Shown: positions 1-11,795 of the stretch, in pieces
Layout of the letters: each line of letters begins with the position of its first letter
Numbering within the stretch: position 1 is the first letter of the stretch
Assembly (NCBI RefSeq): GCF_000968135.1
Contig: NZ_FO538765.1
Location: 1-64,000 of the forward strand
DNA: 64,000 nucleotides
Direction of reading: 5' to 3'
DNA from: Magnetospira sp. QH-2
GTDB taxonomy: Bacteria > Pseudomonadota > Alphaproteobacteria > Rhodospirillales > Magnetospiraceae
Notes under the pieces: generated by a model
What the model saw: only the letters and a program-made list of their open reading frames with translations
What the model was told of the DNA's origin: nothing
Database searches by the model: none
Position numbers and translations under genes: made by a program

Positions 1-148
1 CGGACATCAATGAAAGCTTGTGCCATACACAGGCCGGGGTCCGAGACGGAATACAGGCCGGACTATCATGGTAGGACATGATCCCAAGGGGACCCGTAAT
101 GGGACCCGCCGGGGACCGAAGGCGCAGCGGTGAAGGGCGATTTTGACG

Positions 149-1540
149 ATGAATGCTGACGGTAGCCATTTGGAAGGCCAATGGACGCGGGTCTGTACGC
201 GCATGCGCGGCGAGATCGGTGAGGCGGCCTTTCGCAGTTGGCTGAAGCCCATGGCGGTACATGGTGCCGAATCGGGCATGGTGCGCCTGGCGGCCCCGAC
301 CCGATTCATGCGCGACTGGGTGCTGGATCACTATGCCGATCGCCTGCGGGCCTTCTGGGGCGACGAGAATCCAGAGATTCGCACCATTGACGTGGTGGTA
401 CAGCAAAGCCGTACGCCGTCGGTGCTCAAGGAATCCAGCGTGCCCGAATCGCCTGCCGCCGGTCGGGCCGAGGCCGGCGCGGCGCGGGCGTTGAATCAGA
501 TGCAGGCCGATGACGGCATTTCCGTGCCCTTGGACCCGCGTTTCACCTTCGACCGATTCGTCATCGGCAAGCCCAATGAGTTTGCCTATGCCGCTGCCCA
601 ACGGGTGGCCGAGACCAAGAATGTGGCCTTCAACCCGCTGTTTCTCTATGGCGGGGTCGGGCTGGGCAAGACTCACCTGATGCATGCCATCGCCGCCCAT
701 ATCCGCGACAACGATCCCAATCGCCGGGTGGTCTATCTGTCGGCGGAAAAATTCATGTACCGCTTCATCCGCGCCCTGCGCGAACAGCGGGCGGTGGACT
801 TCAAGGAGCATTTCCGCTCGGTCGATGTGCTGATGATCGATGACGTGCAGTTCATCGGCGGCAAGGAATCGACCCAGGAAGAGTTTTTCCACACCTTCAA
901 TGCCCTGGTGGATCAAGGGCGGCAGATCGTGGTCTCCGCCGACAAATCCCCGTCGGACCTGGAGGGCATGGAAGAACGCCTGAAATCGCGCCTGGGGTGC
1001 GGTCTGGTGGCCGATATCCATGCCACCACCTACGAGCTGCGTCTGGGCATCCTCGAATCCAAGGCCGAGCACCTGGGCATTCAGGTGCCGCAAAAGGTCT
1101 CCGAATTTCTGGCCCACAAGATCACCTCCAATGTCCGCGAGCTCGAAGGGGCACTCAATCGGGTCATTGCCCACTCTCAGCTGGTGGGTCGCGACATTTC
1201 GGTGGAAAGCACCCAAGAGGTGTTGCACGACCTGCTGCGGGCCAACAACCGCCGCATTACCATCGAAGAGATCCAGAAAAAGGTCGCCGAGCATTTCAAT
1301 ATCAAGATGGCCGATATGCATTCCGCCCGTCGGGCCCGGGCCGTGGCCCGCCCGCGGCAGGTGGCCATGTATTTGTCCAAGCAACTGACCAGCCGGTCAC
1401 TGCCCGAAATCGGCCGTAAATTCGGCGGTCGCGACCATACGACGGTGATGCACGCGGTGCGCAAGGTGGATGAGTTATGCGACGGTGATGCCGGTTTCGC
1501 CGAGGACGTGGAACTGCTGCGTCGGATGCTGGGTGGCTGA
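149..1540 (+). CDS. dnaA: Chromosomal replication initiator DnaA
   Basis: DnaA binds DnaA boxes at the replication origin and melts DNA as an ATP-bound AAA+ oligomer. The product has the expected layout: a short N-terminal domain, a variable linker, then an AAA+ module with Walker A GGVGLGKTH near residue 168 and Walker B VLMIDDVQF near 227. It ends with the helix-turn-helix signature GRDHTTVMHA near 428, which is diagnostic. The length (about 463 residues) is normal. An in-frame TTG at 143 is an alternative start. AAGGG at 133-137 lies 11 bases from the ATG and 5 from the TTG, so the choice is not certain. dnaN, recF and gyrB follow on the same strand, the usual origin-proximal order. I saw no clear cluster of DnaA boxes in the 148 bases upstream. 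Confidence 0.97.
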   Translation: MNADGSHLEGQWTRVCTRMRGEIGEAAFRSWLKPMAVHGAESGMVRLAAPTRFMRDWVLDHYADRLRAFWGDENPEIRTIDVVVQQSRTPSVLKESSVPESPAAGRAEAGAARALNQMQADDGISVPLDPRFTFDRFVIGKPNEFAYAAAQRVAETKNVAFNPLFLYGGVGLGKTHLMHAIAAHIRDNDPNRRVVYLSAEKFMYRFIRALREQRAVDFKEHFRSVDVLMIDDVQFIGGKESTQEEFFHTFNALVDQGRQIVVSADKSPSDLEGMEERLKSRLGCGLVADIHATTYELRLGILESKAEHLGIQVPQKVSEFLAHKITSNVRELEGALNRVIAHSQLVGRDISVESTQEVLHDLLRANNRRITIEEIQKKVAEHFNIKMADMHSARRARAVARPRQVAMYLSKQLTSRSLPEIGRKFGGRDHTTVMHAVRKVDELCDGDAGFAEDVELLRRMLGG

Positions 1541-1598
1541 TCCCGGAATCTCGCCGAGTCGCCGACGTTTTTGCTTCGGAATTCAGAGCCTTTCCCCC

Positions 1599-1604
1599 TA
1601 TAAT
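1599..1604 (+). promoter_or_regulatory. Candidate -10 box for dnaN
   Basis: A perfect TATAAT lies about 91 bases before the dnaN start codon in the dnaA-dnaN gap. The best -35 match, TTCGGA at about 1575-1580, is weak with an 18-base spacer. This would allow dnaN to be transcribed separately from dnaA. It is seen by eye only, and no transcript evidence is available. Confidence 0.35.
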
Positions 1605-1694
1605 GGGCCCCCTTTGCCGGTGCGCCGTTCAGGCTGTTGGTGAAGAGGGGTTATCGTCCATTTCTTCAGTTCATAGTCGGATCTTCTGATACCC

Positions 1695-2813
1695 ATGAAA
1701 ATCACTCTGGAACGCGCGGACCTGCTGAAGGTCTTGAGCCATGTGCAGAGCGTCGTGGAACGCCGCACCACCATTCCCATCCTGTCAAATGTCAAGATAG
1801 AGGCCGGAGATGGTCGCCTGGGCCTGAACGCCACCGACATGGATCTGGACATGGTGGAGAGCCTGGAAACCGACGTGGAGGCACCCGGTGCCACCACCGC
1901 GCCGGCCCATACGCTGCACGATATCGTCCGCAAGCTGCCCGATGGGGCCCAAGTCTCGCTGGAGACCTCCGGCGACGATTCCGAGCTGACCCTGAAAGCC
2001 GGTCGCTCGCGCTTTACCCTGGCCTGCCTGCCGACGACGGATTTCCCATTGATGGCCAGCGGCGATCTGCCCCATACCTTCGCCCTGTCGGCGGGGGAAC
2101 TGCGCGGACTGATCGACCGGACCCGCTTTGCCATCTCCACCGAGGAAACCCGCTACTACCTCAACGGCATCTATTTGCATGCGGCCCAGCGCGACGGCGT
2201 GGATGTGTTGCGTGCCGTGGCCACCGACGGTCATCGCCTAGCCTCGGTCGAGGTGCCGCTGCCGCCCGGGGCCGCGGGCATGCCGGGCGTCATCGTGCCG
2301 CGCAAGACCGTCACCGAATTGCGCAAGCTGATCGACGAGACCGGCGACGATGTTTCGATCTCCCTGTCCGAGACCAAAATCCGCTTTGCCTTCGATTCGG
2401 CGGTGCTAACCTCGAAACTGATCGACGGCACCTTCCCCGACTATGAACGGGTGATTCCGCAGGCCAACGACAAGCTGGTGGACGTGGATCGTCGTTTGTT
2501 GGCCGAGGCGGTGGATCGCGTATCGGCCATTTCGGCGGAGAAATCGCGGGCCATCAAACTGGGCATCGTCGATAGCACGCTGACCCTGGCGGCCTCCAGC
2601 CCCGATGCCGGTTCGGCGACGGAGGAAGTGGAAATCGCCTATGGCGGTGACTCGGTGGAGATCGGCTTCAACTCCCGGTATCTGCTCGATATTTTGCAAC
2701 AGGTCGAGGGCGATTCCGCTCAGATGGCTTTGTCCGATGCGGCTTCGCCGACCATTCTGCGCGATGCCGGGGACGCCAGCGCCATTTATGTGCTGATGCC
2801 GATGCGCGTATGA
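1695..2813 (+). CDS. dnaN: DNA polymerase III beta subunit (sliding clamp)
   Basis: The beta clamp forms a dimeric ring around DNA and tethers the replicative polymerase and other repair and replication partners. The 372-residue product starts MKITLERADLLKVL and carries clamp-family features: RRTTIPILSNV near residue 25, the ATDGHRLA segment near 175, and the C-terminal YVLMPMRV, which matches the conserved 'MPMR' ending. Length is typical. It sits between dnaA and recF on the same strand, with recF starting about 55 bases after its stop. No anomalies were seen. Confidence 0.97.
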   Translation: MKITLERADLLKVLSHVQSVVERRTTIPILSNVKIEAGDGRLGLNATDMDLDMVESLETDVEAPGATTAPAHTLHDIVRKLPDGAQVSLETSGDDSELTLKAGRSRFTLACLPTTDFPLMASGDLPHTFALSAGELRGLIDRTRFAISTEETRYYLNGIYLHAAQRDGVDVLRAVATDGHRLASVEVPLPPGAAGMPGVIVPRKTVTELRKLIDETGDDVSISLSETKIRFAFDSAVLTSKLIDGTFPDYERVIPQANDKLVDVDRRLLAEAVDRVSAISAEKSRAIKLGIVDSTLTLAASSPDAGSATEEVEIAYGGDSVEIGFNSRYLLDILQQVEGDSAQMALSDAASPTILRDAGDASAIYVLMPMRV

Positions 2814-2868
2814 GGCCGATGCGCCCATGACCATTCGTATGGCGGCCGAACCCAGGGAGCGGGACCCC

Positions 2869-4056
2869 ATGTCCGACGCCAAACCCCGGTCGATTCCGGA
2901 TCCGGGCGAGGGCCGGAACAGGTTGGCAGTGGAACGCCTGACCTTGTCGGATTTCCGCTGCTATGCCTTTCAGCGCTTCGAGACCGGCGGCGACCCGGTT
3001 GTGCTCACCGGACCCAATGGCGCGGGCAAGACCAATGTATTGGAGGCCCTGTCCTTTCTGGTGCCGGGGCGAGGCTTGCGCCGGGTGCCGTTGAACGAGC
3101 CCAGCCGCGTGGGTGGCAAGGGCAACTGGGCGGTGGCGGCGCATCTGCAAACCCCGGTGGGCGGGGTGGATGTGGGTACCGGCCTGGAAACAAGCACCGA
3201 GGGCCGCGAGAAGCGCCTGGTCCGTATCGATGGCGAACCAGCACGCAATCAATCGGCTCTGGCCGAAGTGGTCAATGCCGTGTGGCTGACGCCGCAGATG
3301 GATCGGCTGTTCCAGGATGGCCCCGGCGCCCGGCGCCGGTTTCTCGATCGTTTGGTCTTTGGTTTCGATCCGGCCCATTCGGGGCGTCTGACCGGCTATG
3401 ACCATGCTCTGCGCGAGCGCGGCAAACTGTTGCGCGATTCCCTGGACTCGGGGCGGCGTCCGGACGAGGCCTGGCTGGCGGGGCTGGAAGAGACGATGGC
3501 GGCGCGGGCCGTGGCCATCGTGGCGGCGCGCAAGGACATGGTCGAGCGATTGAACGATGCTTGTGCCTTGGCCAGCGGACCATTCCCCCGCGCCGGGTTG
3601 AGCCTGAATGGGACGCTGGAAGACTGGCTGGGCAATGCGCCGGCCTTGGACGTGGAAGAGCGATTGCGTCAGACCCTGGTCGGTTCACGCCCCACCGACG
3701 GGGAACGCGGCGGCGCCCCGGTGGGGCCCCATCGCTCGGACTTGGAGGTCCGCCACGGGATCAAGGATCTGCCTGCCCACCTCTGTTCGACGGGCGAGCA
3801 AAAGGCGTTGCTGATCGCCATTATCCTGGCCGATGCCCGCATGCGGGCCTTCGAGAGGGATGCGGCGCCGCTGGTCCTGCTGGACGAAGTGGGCGCGCAT
3901 TTGGACGAAGAGCGGCGCGAGGCGCTGTTCGAAGAACTGTTCGGTCTTGGGGCTCAGGCCTGGATGACCGGCACCGATCCGGCCCTGTTCGCGCCCTTGC
4001 GCGGTCGGGCGCGGTTTTTTCATGTGGAAGACGGGGTTGCGGCCCCAAAGGATTGA
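2869..4056 (+). CDS. recF: DNA replication and repair protein RecF
   Basis: RecF is an SMC-like ATPase that helps load RecA at gapped DNA. The sequence shows Walker A GPNGAGKTN near residue 48, an ABC-type signature STGEQKALL near 306, and Walker B LVLLDEVGAHLDEERR near 335, in the order expected for RecF. I chose the ATG at 2869 because AGGGAG lies nine bases upstream. An in-frame ATG at 2827 would add 14 residues with little family resemblance. The product is about 395 residues, slightly longer than average for the family. The gene ends three bases before gyrB, so it is probably co-transcribed with it. Confidence 0.95.
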   Translation: MSDAKPRSIPDPGEGRNRLAVERLTLSDFRCYAFQRFETGGDPVVLTGPNGAGKTNVLEALSFLVPGRGLRRVPLNEPSRVGGKGNWAVAAHLQTPVGGVDVGTGLETSTEGREKRLVRIDGEPARNQSALAEVVNAVWLTPQMDRLFQDGPGARRRFLDRLVFGFDPAHSGRLTGYDHALRERGKLLRDSLDSGRRPDEAWLAGLEETMAARAVAIVAARKDMVERLNDACALASGPFPRAGLSLNGTLEDWLGNAPALDVEERLRQTLVGSRPTDGERGGAPVGPHRSDLEVRHGIKDLPAHLCSTGEQKALLIAIILADARMRAFERDAAPLVLLDEVGAHLDEERREALFEELFGLGAQAWMTGTDPALFAPLRGRARFFHVEDGVAAPKD

Positions 4057-7644
<3,588 letters not shown>

Positions 7645-7648
<4 letters not shown>

Positions 7649-7944
7649 CGGGATCCCTCGATTCCAGCCAACAGGCCTTGCACTTCCGCCAAGGTTTCCT
7701 TGTTGATCCGCGCGACGAGATATTTGCCGCGCTTCTCGGTCACAATCAGGTCGGCGTTGGACAGTTCCTTGAGGTGATGGGAGATCGTCGGCGCGCTGAG
7801 CCGGAGCATGCTGACGATCTCGCTCACATTGCAGGGCGGCCGCTCAAAATCCGATTCTTCCTGTTTGGCGATTTCCAGATACAGCGCCAGGCGGTTCTCG
7901 TTGGATAGGGCCTTCATGATCTTGGCCAAGCGCTTGGCGTCCAT
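7645..7944 (-). CDS. ArsR-family winged-helix transcriptional regulator
   Basis: A 99-residue protein with the ArsR/SmtB-type winged helix: KIMKALSNENRLALYLEIA at the N-terminus, then a recognition-helix region LRLSAPTISHHLKELSNADL near residues 48-67 and a beta-wing VTEKRGKYLVARI. No obvious metal-binding cysteine pair (such as the CxC of ArsR) is present, although one Cys occurs in PPCNVSE. The ligand is therefore unclear. It overlaps the start of the downstream hydrolase gene by four bases, so the pair is probably one transcription unit controlled by this protein. The divergent intergenic region carries a candidate operator. Confidence 0.88.
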
Positions 7945-7964
7945 GACCGCTTCTTCCTCGATAT

Positions 7965-7996
7965 TTCGATGATTGTCTAATTGTAAAACTATCGAA
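7965..7996. promoter_or_regulatory. Candidate operator: inverted repeat upstream of the ArsR-type gene
   Basis: TTCGAT at 7965-7970 and ATCGAA at 7991-7996 form a perfect 6-bp inverted repeat with a 20-base AT-rich centre. They lie 21-52 bases upstream of the regulator start codon, in an otherwise GC-rich region. ArsR-family repressors commonly bind AT-rich dyads next to their own gene, so autoregulation is a reasonable inference. No experimental support is available. Confidence 0.35.
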
Positions 7997-8092
7997 TCAA
8001 GTTTGTCAAAGATAATGGTCCGTCGGTGGCCAATTGATTCGGATCCTAGCCCTGTGCCACACTAACGAAGTACGCCAACCCAAGGAGCCCCC

Positions 8093-8491
8093 ATGAAAGC
8101 CGAAAAGCTCAATCAGGTTCTCGCCGAGCATCAGCAATGGGGCGCCGATGTGGCCTCCGGGCATCGGGCGATCCTGGTCAATGCGGAGCTGGAAGGGGTC
8201 GACCTGCGGGGGGTGAACCTGTCCGATGCGGACCTGCGCGGCTCCAACCTGACCAATGCGGATCTGGCCCGGGCCAATCTTTCGGGCGCCAATCTGTCTT
8301 TTTGCAATCTGCGCAATGCCAATCTGCGCGAGGCCAATCTGTCCTATGCCGATCTCACCGAGGCCGACCTGCGCGGCGCCGATCTGAGCAACGTGGATTT
8401 CACCGGCATCGAGGTCTGGCGCTGCAATTTCAAGGGCGCGCGCATCCATCCGGAGATGCTGCATTGGATCATCGGCTGTCGCCTGCCATAA
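8093..8491 (+). CDS. Pentapeptide-repeat protein
   Basis: A 132-residue protein. From about residue 36 onward it is a run of A(D/N)LXX pentapeptides (for example LSDADLRGSNLTNADLARA), about 12-13 copies, predicting a right-handed quadrilateral beta-helix. It ends with a less regular segment around FTGIEVWRCNFKGARIHPEM. Some pentapeptide-repeat proteins (Qnr, MfpA) mimic DNA and protect gyrase, but those are longer (about 180-220 residues). Function here is unassigned. A good ribosome site (AAGGAG) precedes the ATG. It is 1.6 kb from gyrB and divergent from the ArsR-type gene. Confidence 0.9.
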   Translation: MKAEKLNQVLAEHQQWGADVASGHRAILVNAELEGVDLRGVNLSDADLRGSNLTNADLARANLSGANLSFCNLRNANLREANLSYADLTEADLRGADLSNVDFTGIEVWRCNFKGARIHPEMLHWIIGCRLP

Positions 8492-8547
8492 CATCTAAAT
8501 TCGTGGTAGAATGGACGACTCGTTCCTTCAATCGAGAGGGTCGTCCC

Positions 8548-8784
8548 ATGCTGACATCCCCCCAGGTTCCCCAGGCCTTTATGCTGGGCTCCGCCGCCGT
8601 CAATCTGTCGGTGATCGCCGGTCTGACCGCCACTATGGCCACGCTACGCATCCTGGATGAACAAACTCGGCTGTTCCTCAGCCCGGCCAAGAAACGCCGC
8701 ACCCATGCGGAGCGTCCTGAAGGCGCCGAGCTGACCGACCACTATGGTCACCGTCACGGCGACGTGGATGTGGAGCATATCTGA
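8548..8784 (+). CDS. Small hypothetical membrane-associated protein
   Basis: A 78-residue product starting MLTSPQVPQAFMLG, preceded by GAGAGGG as a plausible ribosome site. Residues 12-37 are mostly small and hydrophobic (SAAVNLSVIAGLTATMATL) and could form one membrane segment. The C-terminal half is charged and ends in a His/Asp-rich tail (HYGHRHGDVDVEH) that might bind a metal. I do not recognise a family. It lies 57 bases after the pentapeptide gene on the same strand and may share its transcript. Confidence 0.55.
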   Translation: MLTSPQVPQAFMLGSAAVNLSVIAGLTATMATLRILDEQTRLFLSPAKKRRTHAERPEGAELTDHYGHRHGDVDVEHI

Positions 8785-9257
8785 GCGGGCGTCCTTCGAG
8801 GGCTCCTGATTCGGTCTGGGCTGATGATCGGCTGAATGGGTGACTTTCCGGTCGAGGTCGCCGCCACCCCAACTATTATTCACGGCTCGGACCGCTTCTC
8901 CGAAAGGCGGTTCAGACTGCTGACACAGTGTTGTCCGACGGCCCGCGTCACCCTTCGTCCCTCGACAAGCTCGGGATGAGGAAGCTCAGGGTGAGGCTAA
9001 CAAGTTGAAAATTCGAAGGCCCTCATGCTGAGCCTGTCGAAGCATGTGTCGCCACAGGCTCGAAATCGGACTTTTTCAGCAACCTGGATTTTTTTTCTAT
9101 TTGAATTCAGCGTATTGCGCAGATCCGCGCCGAATGGTGATCAACAAAAATAGGCCTGTAAACGCACAACATTGTTTTTTTTCCTTGATTTCAGAATGAA
9201 TGCGCCTTATGTTCTTTTTCTGTTTGTGATTATCCATCTATTTCAGGAGTCAGGACC
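8785..9257. other. Non-coding region before the island
   Basis: About 470 bases without a convincing gene. It contains an interrupted palindromic repeat (annotated separately) and, from about 9085, an AT-rich stretch with T-runs that probably holds the promoter of the long gene at 9258. AGGAGTCAGGACC directly before that gene's ATG supplies a good ribosome site. Confidence 0.5.
8964..9038. repeat. REP-like interrupted palindrome
   Basis: Left arm GACAAGCTCGGGATGAGG (8964-8981) and right arm CCTCATGCTGAGCCTGTC (9021-9038) are inverted copies matching at 15 of 18 positions. They are separated by about 39 bases that include a further partial GCTCAGGGTGAGG motif. The 'CTCATGCTGAGC-TGTCGAAG' sequence resembles a dispersed palindromic repeat I associate with many alphaproteobacterial intergenic regions. 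That association is from general knowledge and was not searched here. Confidence 0.5.
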
Positions 9258-10691
9258 ATGCCTTCCGCTTTCCCTCTTAGCCGCCGGGCGCGTGCCTTCG
9301 CCGCCTTCGCCAATCCAGCCGATTACGATTGGGATTGGAGGAAACCCGTATCCAATGATGTGGCGGAAGGGGTGCTGTCCCGACCCATTGAAACCTGGAC
9401 CACCTCGGACATGGCCCGGGTCATGGGCGCGGACTGCTATCACGAATCCTTTCACCGCAATCACAAACAGGCCACCGAGAAGGTCTATGACTGGTTCAAG
9501 TGGGCCTTTCCCGAAGACCCGGCGGAACGGGACCAGGTCAAGACTCATTGGTCTGCCAATCCGCTGTTGGAGGCCGAGGACCGCCGGGAGTTGGATGCCA
9601 CCCTGGCCGCCCGCCATGCGGCGCGGGCCCTAACGGGCATGGGCCGCTACGGCGACACCATCCTGGCCCACCTGACTCCCGAGGAAGCGCGCTTCCTGCA
9701 CGAGGTTACCGACGGCGGGTCGATCAATCCAAAGACCGGGCTGCTGGAGTTCTGGCAGCAATCCGATAGCTGGTCCGACAGCGGCGGCTGGAACAACACC
9801 GGTGTTGGAAGCTGGCATGATGACACCAACCCCGGTGGCCAGAATGACGGAGACTACAATGGCTCCGCCGTCGAGAGCGACAATGGGGGGCAGGAGAAGA
9901 GCGAAGGCGGCAAACCTGCTCGAGATGGTGGGGGCCGTCCCGCTGTTTTGACCGATCAAACCAATCCCAAGGTATCAGCGCCCGTGACGGGAGCCCCGAA
10001 AAAAGACCCCGCCGCCGAATTCGCTGATGCCGAGCGCCGCCACCAACGGGCCCTTGCCGCCTGGCAGGCGGAGGAAGAGACAAAACAGAAGCAACGCGAA
10101 GAGGCGGAACGCCAGGCCAAAGCCAAGCAGCGGCAGGAGGCCTACGACAAACAGCAGCGAGAAGAAGAGGCCGCTGCCGCGCGGGCCAGGGCCTCGGCCC
10201 TGGCCAAGGACTACAAGGTCGCCGAGGACCGGGTCCTGGCGGCGGGTAAACCAGGGCTCAATGCCCTGGAATCCCTGGCCGGACTGCGCGCCGCCAGGAC
10301 TCCCACGGACCGCAACAAGGCGCGCTCGGCTTCCTTGCAATCCATCCAGTCCCTCTCCCGGACCCATCCAGACCTAGCCCGCGATCTCCACGGCAAGGTG
10401 GTCGACAATCTAACTAATCCCACATGGGACATGTCGTTGATGTCGGATGAGGAGCTGATCGAGAGATATAAAGCTTCTGCGAACCCAGCAAACACAGCTA
10501 TTCCCGCAGCGTTAACCGGTACTTTTTTGGCCTCCAGGCAGGCGCCCCTGCCCCCACAAGCCAAACTGGCCATTGAGGCTGCAGCATTGTCTGCCGATGC
10601 GTATGGCCTCTACAAAGCACACGAAGCGGGAGCTCTCGAGAAAGAATTGGACCAACGCGGAATCAAGGTGAAGGATATGCAGCTAAAATAA
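9258..10691 (+). CDS. Full-length island protein, unit 1: N-domain + coiled-coil linker + C-terminal tip (putative polymorphic toxin)
   Basis: A 477-residue protein and the only member of the array with an intact 5' end. Residues 1-165 form a soluble N-terminal domain I do not recognise (no signal peptide), containing GGSINPKTGLLEFW near 155. Residues 168-225 are Gly/Asn/Asp-rich. Residues 240-320 are a charged Ala/Glu/Lys/Gln coiled coil (AERRHQRALAAWQAEEE). After the junction MSLMSDEEL (about residue 392-400) comes a tip of about 77 residues with two apolar helices and a charged end. The linker is repeated in downstream units while the tip changes. That pattern, conserved core with variable C-terminus, is typical of polymorphic toxins. 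Its stop overlaps the convergent Sel1-like gene by nine bases. The toxin role is inferred. Confidence 0.7.
   Translation: MPSAFPLSRRARAFAAFANPADYDWDWRKPVSNDVAEGVLSRPIETWTTSDMARVMGADCYHESFHRNHKQATEKVYDWFKWAFPEDPAERDQVKTHWSANPLLEAEDRRELDATLAARHAARALTGMGRYGDTILAHLTPEEARFLHEVTDGGSINPKTGLLEFWQQSDSWSDSGGWNNTGVGSWHDDTNPGGQNDGDYNGSAVESDNGGQEKSEGGKPARDGGGRPAVLTDQTNPKVSAPVTGAPKKDPAAEFADAERRHQRALAAWQAEEETKQKQREEAERQAKAKQRQEAYDKQQREEEAAAARARASALAKDYKVAEDRVLAAGKPGLNALESLAGLRAARTPTDRNKARSASLQSIQSLSRTHPDLARDLHGKVVDNLTNPTWDMSLMSDEELIERYKASANPANTAIPAALTGTFLASRQAPLPPQAKLAIEAAALSADAYGLYKAHEAGALEKELDQRGIKVKDMQLK
9788..10456 (+). repeat. Linker/coiled-coil repeat, copy 1 (in unit 1)
   Basis: This 669-base stretch encodes the Gly/Asn linker, the coiled coil and the junction up to MSDEEL. 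It recurs at the same length and near identity at 11539-12207. Partial copies are at about 13240-13325, 14640-14765, 21023-21340 and 22304-22355. Sequence similarity stops at the GAGGAGCT junction in copies 1 and 2, where the variable tips begin. Confidence 0.85.
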
Positions 10692-11420
10692 CGCTGAGCA
10701 CCCCCCAAAATGCCCAAGAAGCACCATCCCCTCGCGAGTGACGAACGGTATGAATGGCAGTCTTACAACGCGAACGGGCTCTTGTTTTTGCGGTTTCCAG
10801 GTGTGATGTTGCTCCTGTACCTTAAGGACATCACTTTCAGTGAGGAACCAATCATCGAAAGCCTTTCCGTTGGCGAGTGATTCTTGTGCTGTCGGATCAC
10901 CCCTTTGGGCAGCTTCCAGGATCCAGTGCAATCGCTGCTTTGCAGACCAGGCCAAGCCGCTGTTCGCACCTCCAGGGCCCCCAAGTTCGTTCGCCAGGCT
11001 CACTTGAGCACGGGCGTAGCCCATTCTGGCGGCCTGATCAGACCACTCGACCGATAGGCAATCGTCATGCTCGACGCCAAAGCCTGCCGAATATAGAAAA
11101 GAGGTTCGATACTGCGCATCCAGGTGCCCATTCCAAGCCGCACTATGTAGGAATGGAAAGGCCTTCTCATAGTCTTGCCTCTTAAACAATGCCATGCCCT
11201 TATCGTAGAGATTCTCGATCTCTGAGTCTGGCAACGTGGCGACGATACCTGCCGGCAACTGGTTGTCTGGAGCTATTATTCCGAAATCGATCAGAGCCGT
11301 ATATCCGGCGGCCATAAAATTGGTGGCTAAAAACAATTGCGCGATTCGGATCGACCAATCCTGATAGGTGCGCGGTCTCACCATCAATCTGGACAAGAAA
11401 TGCATGATGTTCCAAGCCAA
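10683..11420 (-). CDS. Sel1-repeat membrane-anchored protein, partner of unit 1 (putative immunity)
   Basis: A 245-residue product from a TTG start (AAGAG six bases upstream); an ATG at 11405 would remove five residues. Residues about 24-50 form one hydrophobic segment (IRIAQLFLATNFMAAGYTAL), predicting an inner-membrane anchor. Then come Sel1-type helical repeats: AFPFLHSAAWNGHLDAQY, LSVEWSDQAARMGYARAQ, LHWILEAAQRGDPTAQ. The last 50 residues are not repeats. It is convergent with unit 1 and overlaps it by nine bases. The N-terminal 60 residues are almost identical in the partner of unit 6 and close in that of unit 8, whereas the C-terminal region of unit 6's partner differs. Sel1-repeat proteins are known immunity factors for the phospholipase effector PldB. 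Immunity is inferred here. Confidence 0.7.
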   Translation of the reverse strand: MAWNIMHFLSRLMVRPRTYQDWSIRIAQLFLATNFMAAGYTALIDFGIIAPDNQLPAGIVATLPDSEIENLYDKGMALFKRQDYEKAFPFLHSAAWNGHLDAQYRTSFLYSAGFGVEHDDCLSVEWSDQAARMGYARAQVSLANELGGPGGANSGLAWSAKQRLHWILEAAQRGDPTAQESLANGKAFDDWFLTESDVLKVQEQHHTWKPQKQEPVRVVRLPFIPFVTREGMVLLGHFGGCSALF

Positions 11421-11795
11421 TAGTTACTCTTAGATAAAATATATCATGAAATACAATCATTGAAAGGCCTGGTGATGGATTGCTGCATCGTAGGGACGGT
11501 AGTGCATAACCCAGCCCTGATATTCATTTCCCACCAATCTGGAACAACACCGGTGTTGGAAGCTGGCATGATGACACCAACCCCGGTGGCCAGAATGACG
11601 GAGACTACAATGGCTCCGCCGTCGAGAGCGACAATGGGGTTCAGGAGAAGAGCGAAGGCGGCAAACCTGCTCAAGATGGTGGGGGCCGTCCCGCTGTTTT
11701 GACCGATCAAACCAATCCCAAGGTATCTGCGCCCGTGACGGGAGCCCCGAAAAAAGACCCCGCCGCCGAATTCGCAGATGCCGAGCGCCGCCACC
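11230..11795. repeat. Direct repeat DR-A, copy 1
   Basis: About 570 bases, from the 5' part of the minus-strand Sel1 gene through the intergenic region into the linker of the next unit, recur nearly base for base at 20714-21279, a constant offset of 9,484. The few differences include TAGGTGCGCGG versus TAGGAGGGCGG. Recombination between the copies would delete, duplicate or exchange 9.5 kb of the array. Confidence 0.85.

Noticed and set aside
1-148. Replication origin or DnaA-box cluster upstream of dnaA
   Set aside because: Expected near dnaA, but I saw no convincing TTATNCACA boxes in the available 148 bases.
9172-9633. A 153-codon frame starting before unit 1
   Set aside because: It is offset from the unit 1 frame, Pro/Arg-rich and without motifs. 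AGGAGTCAGGACC fits the ATG at 9258.
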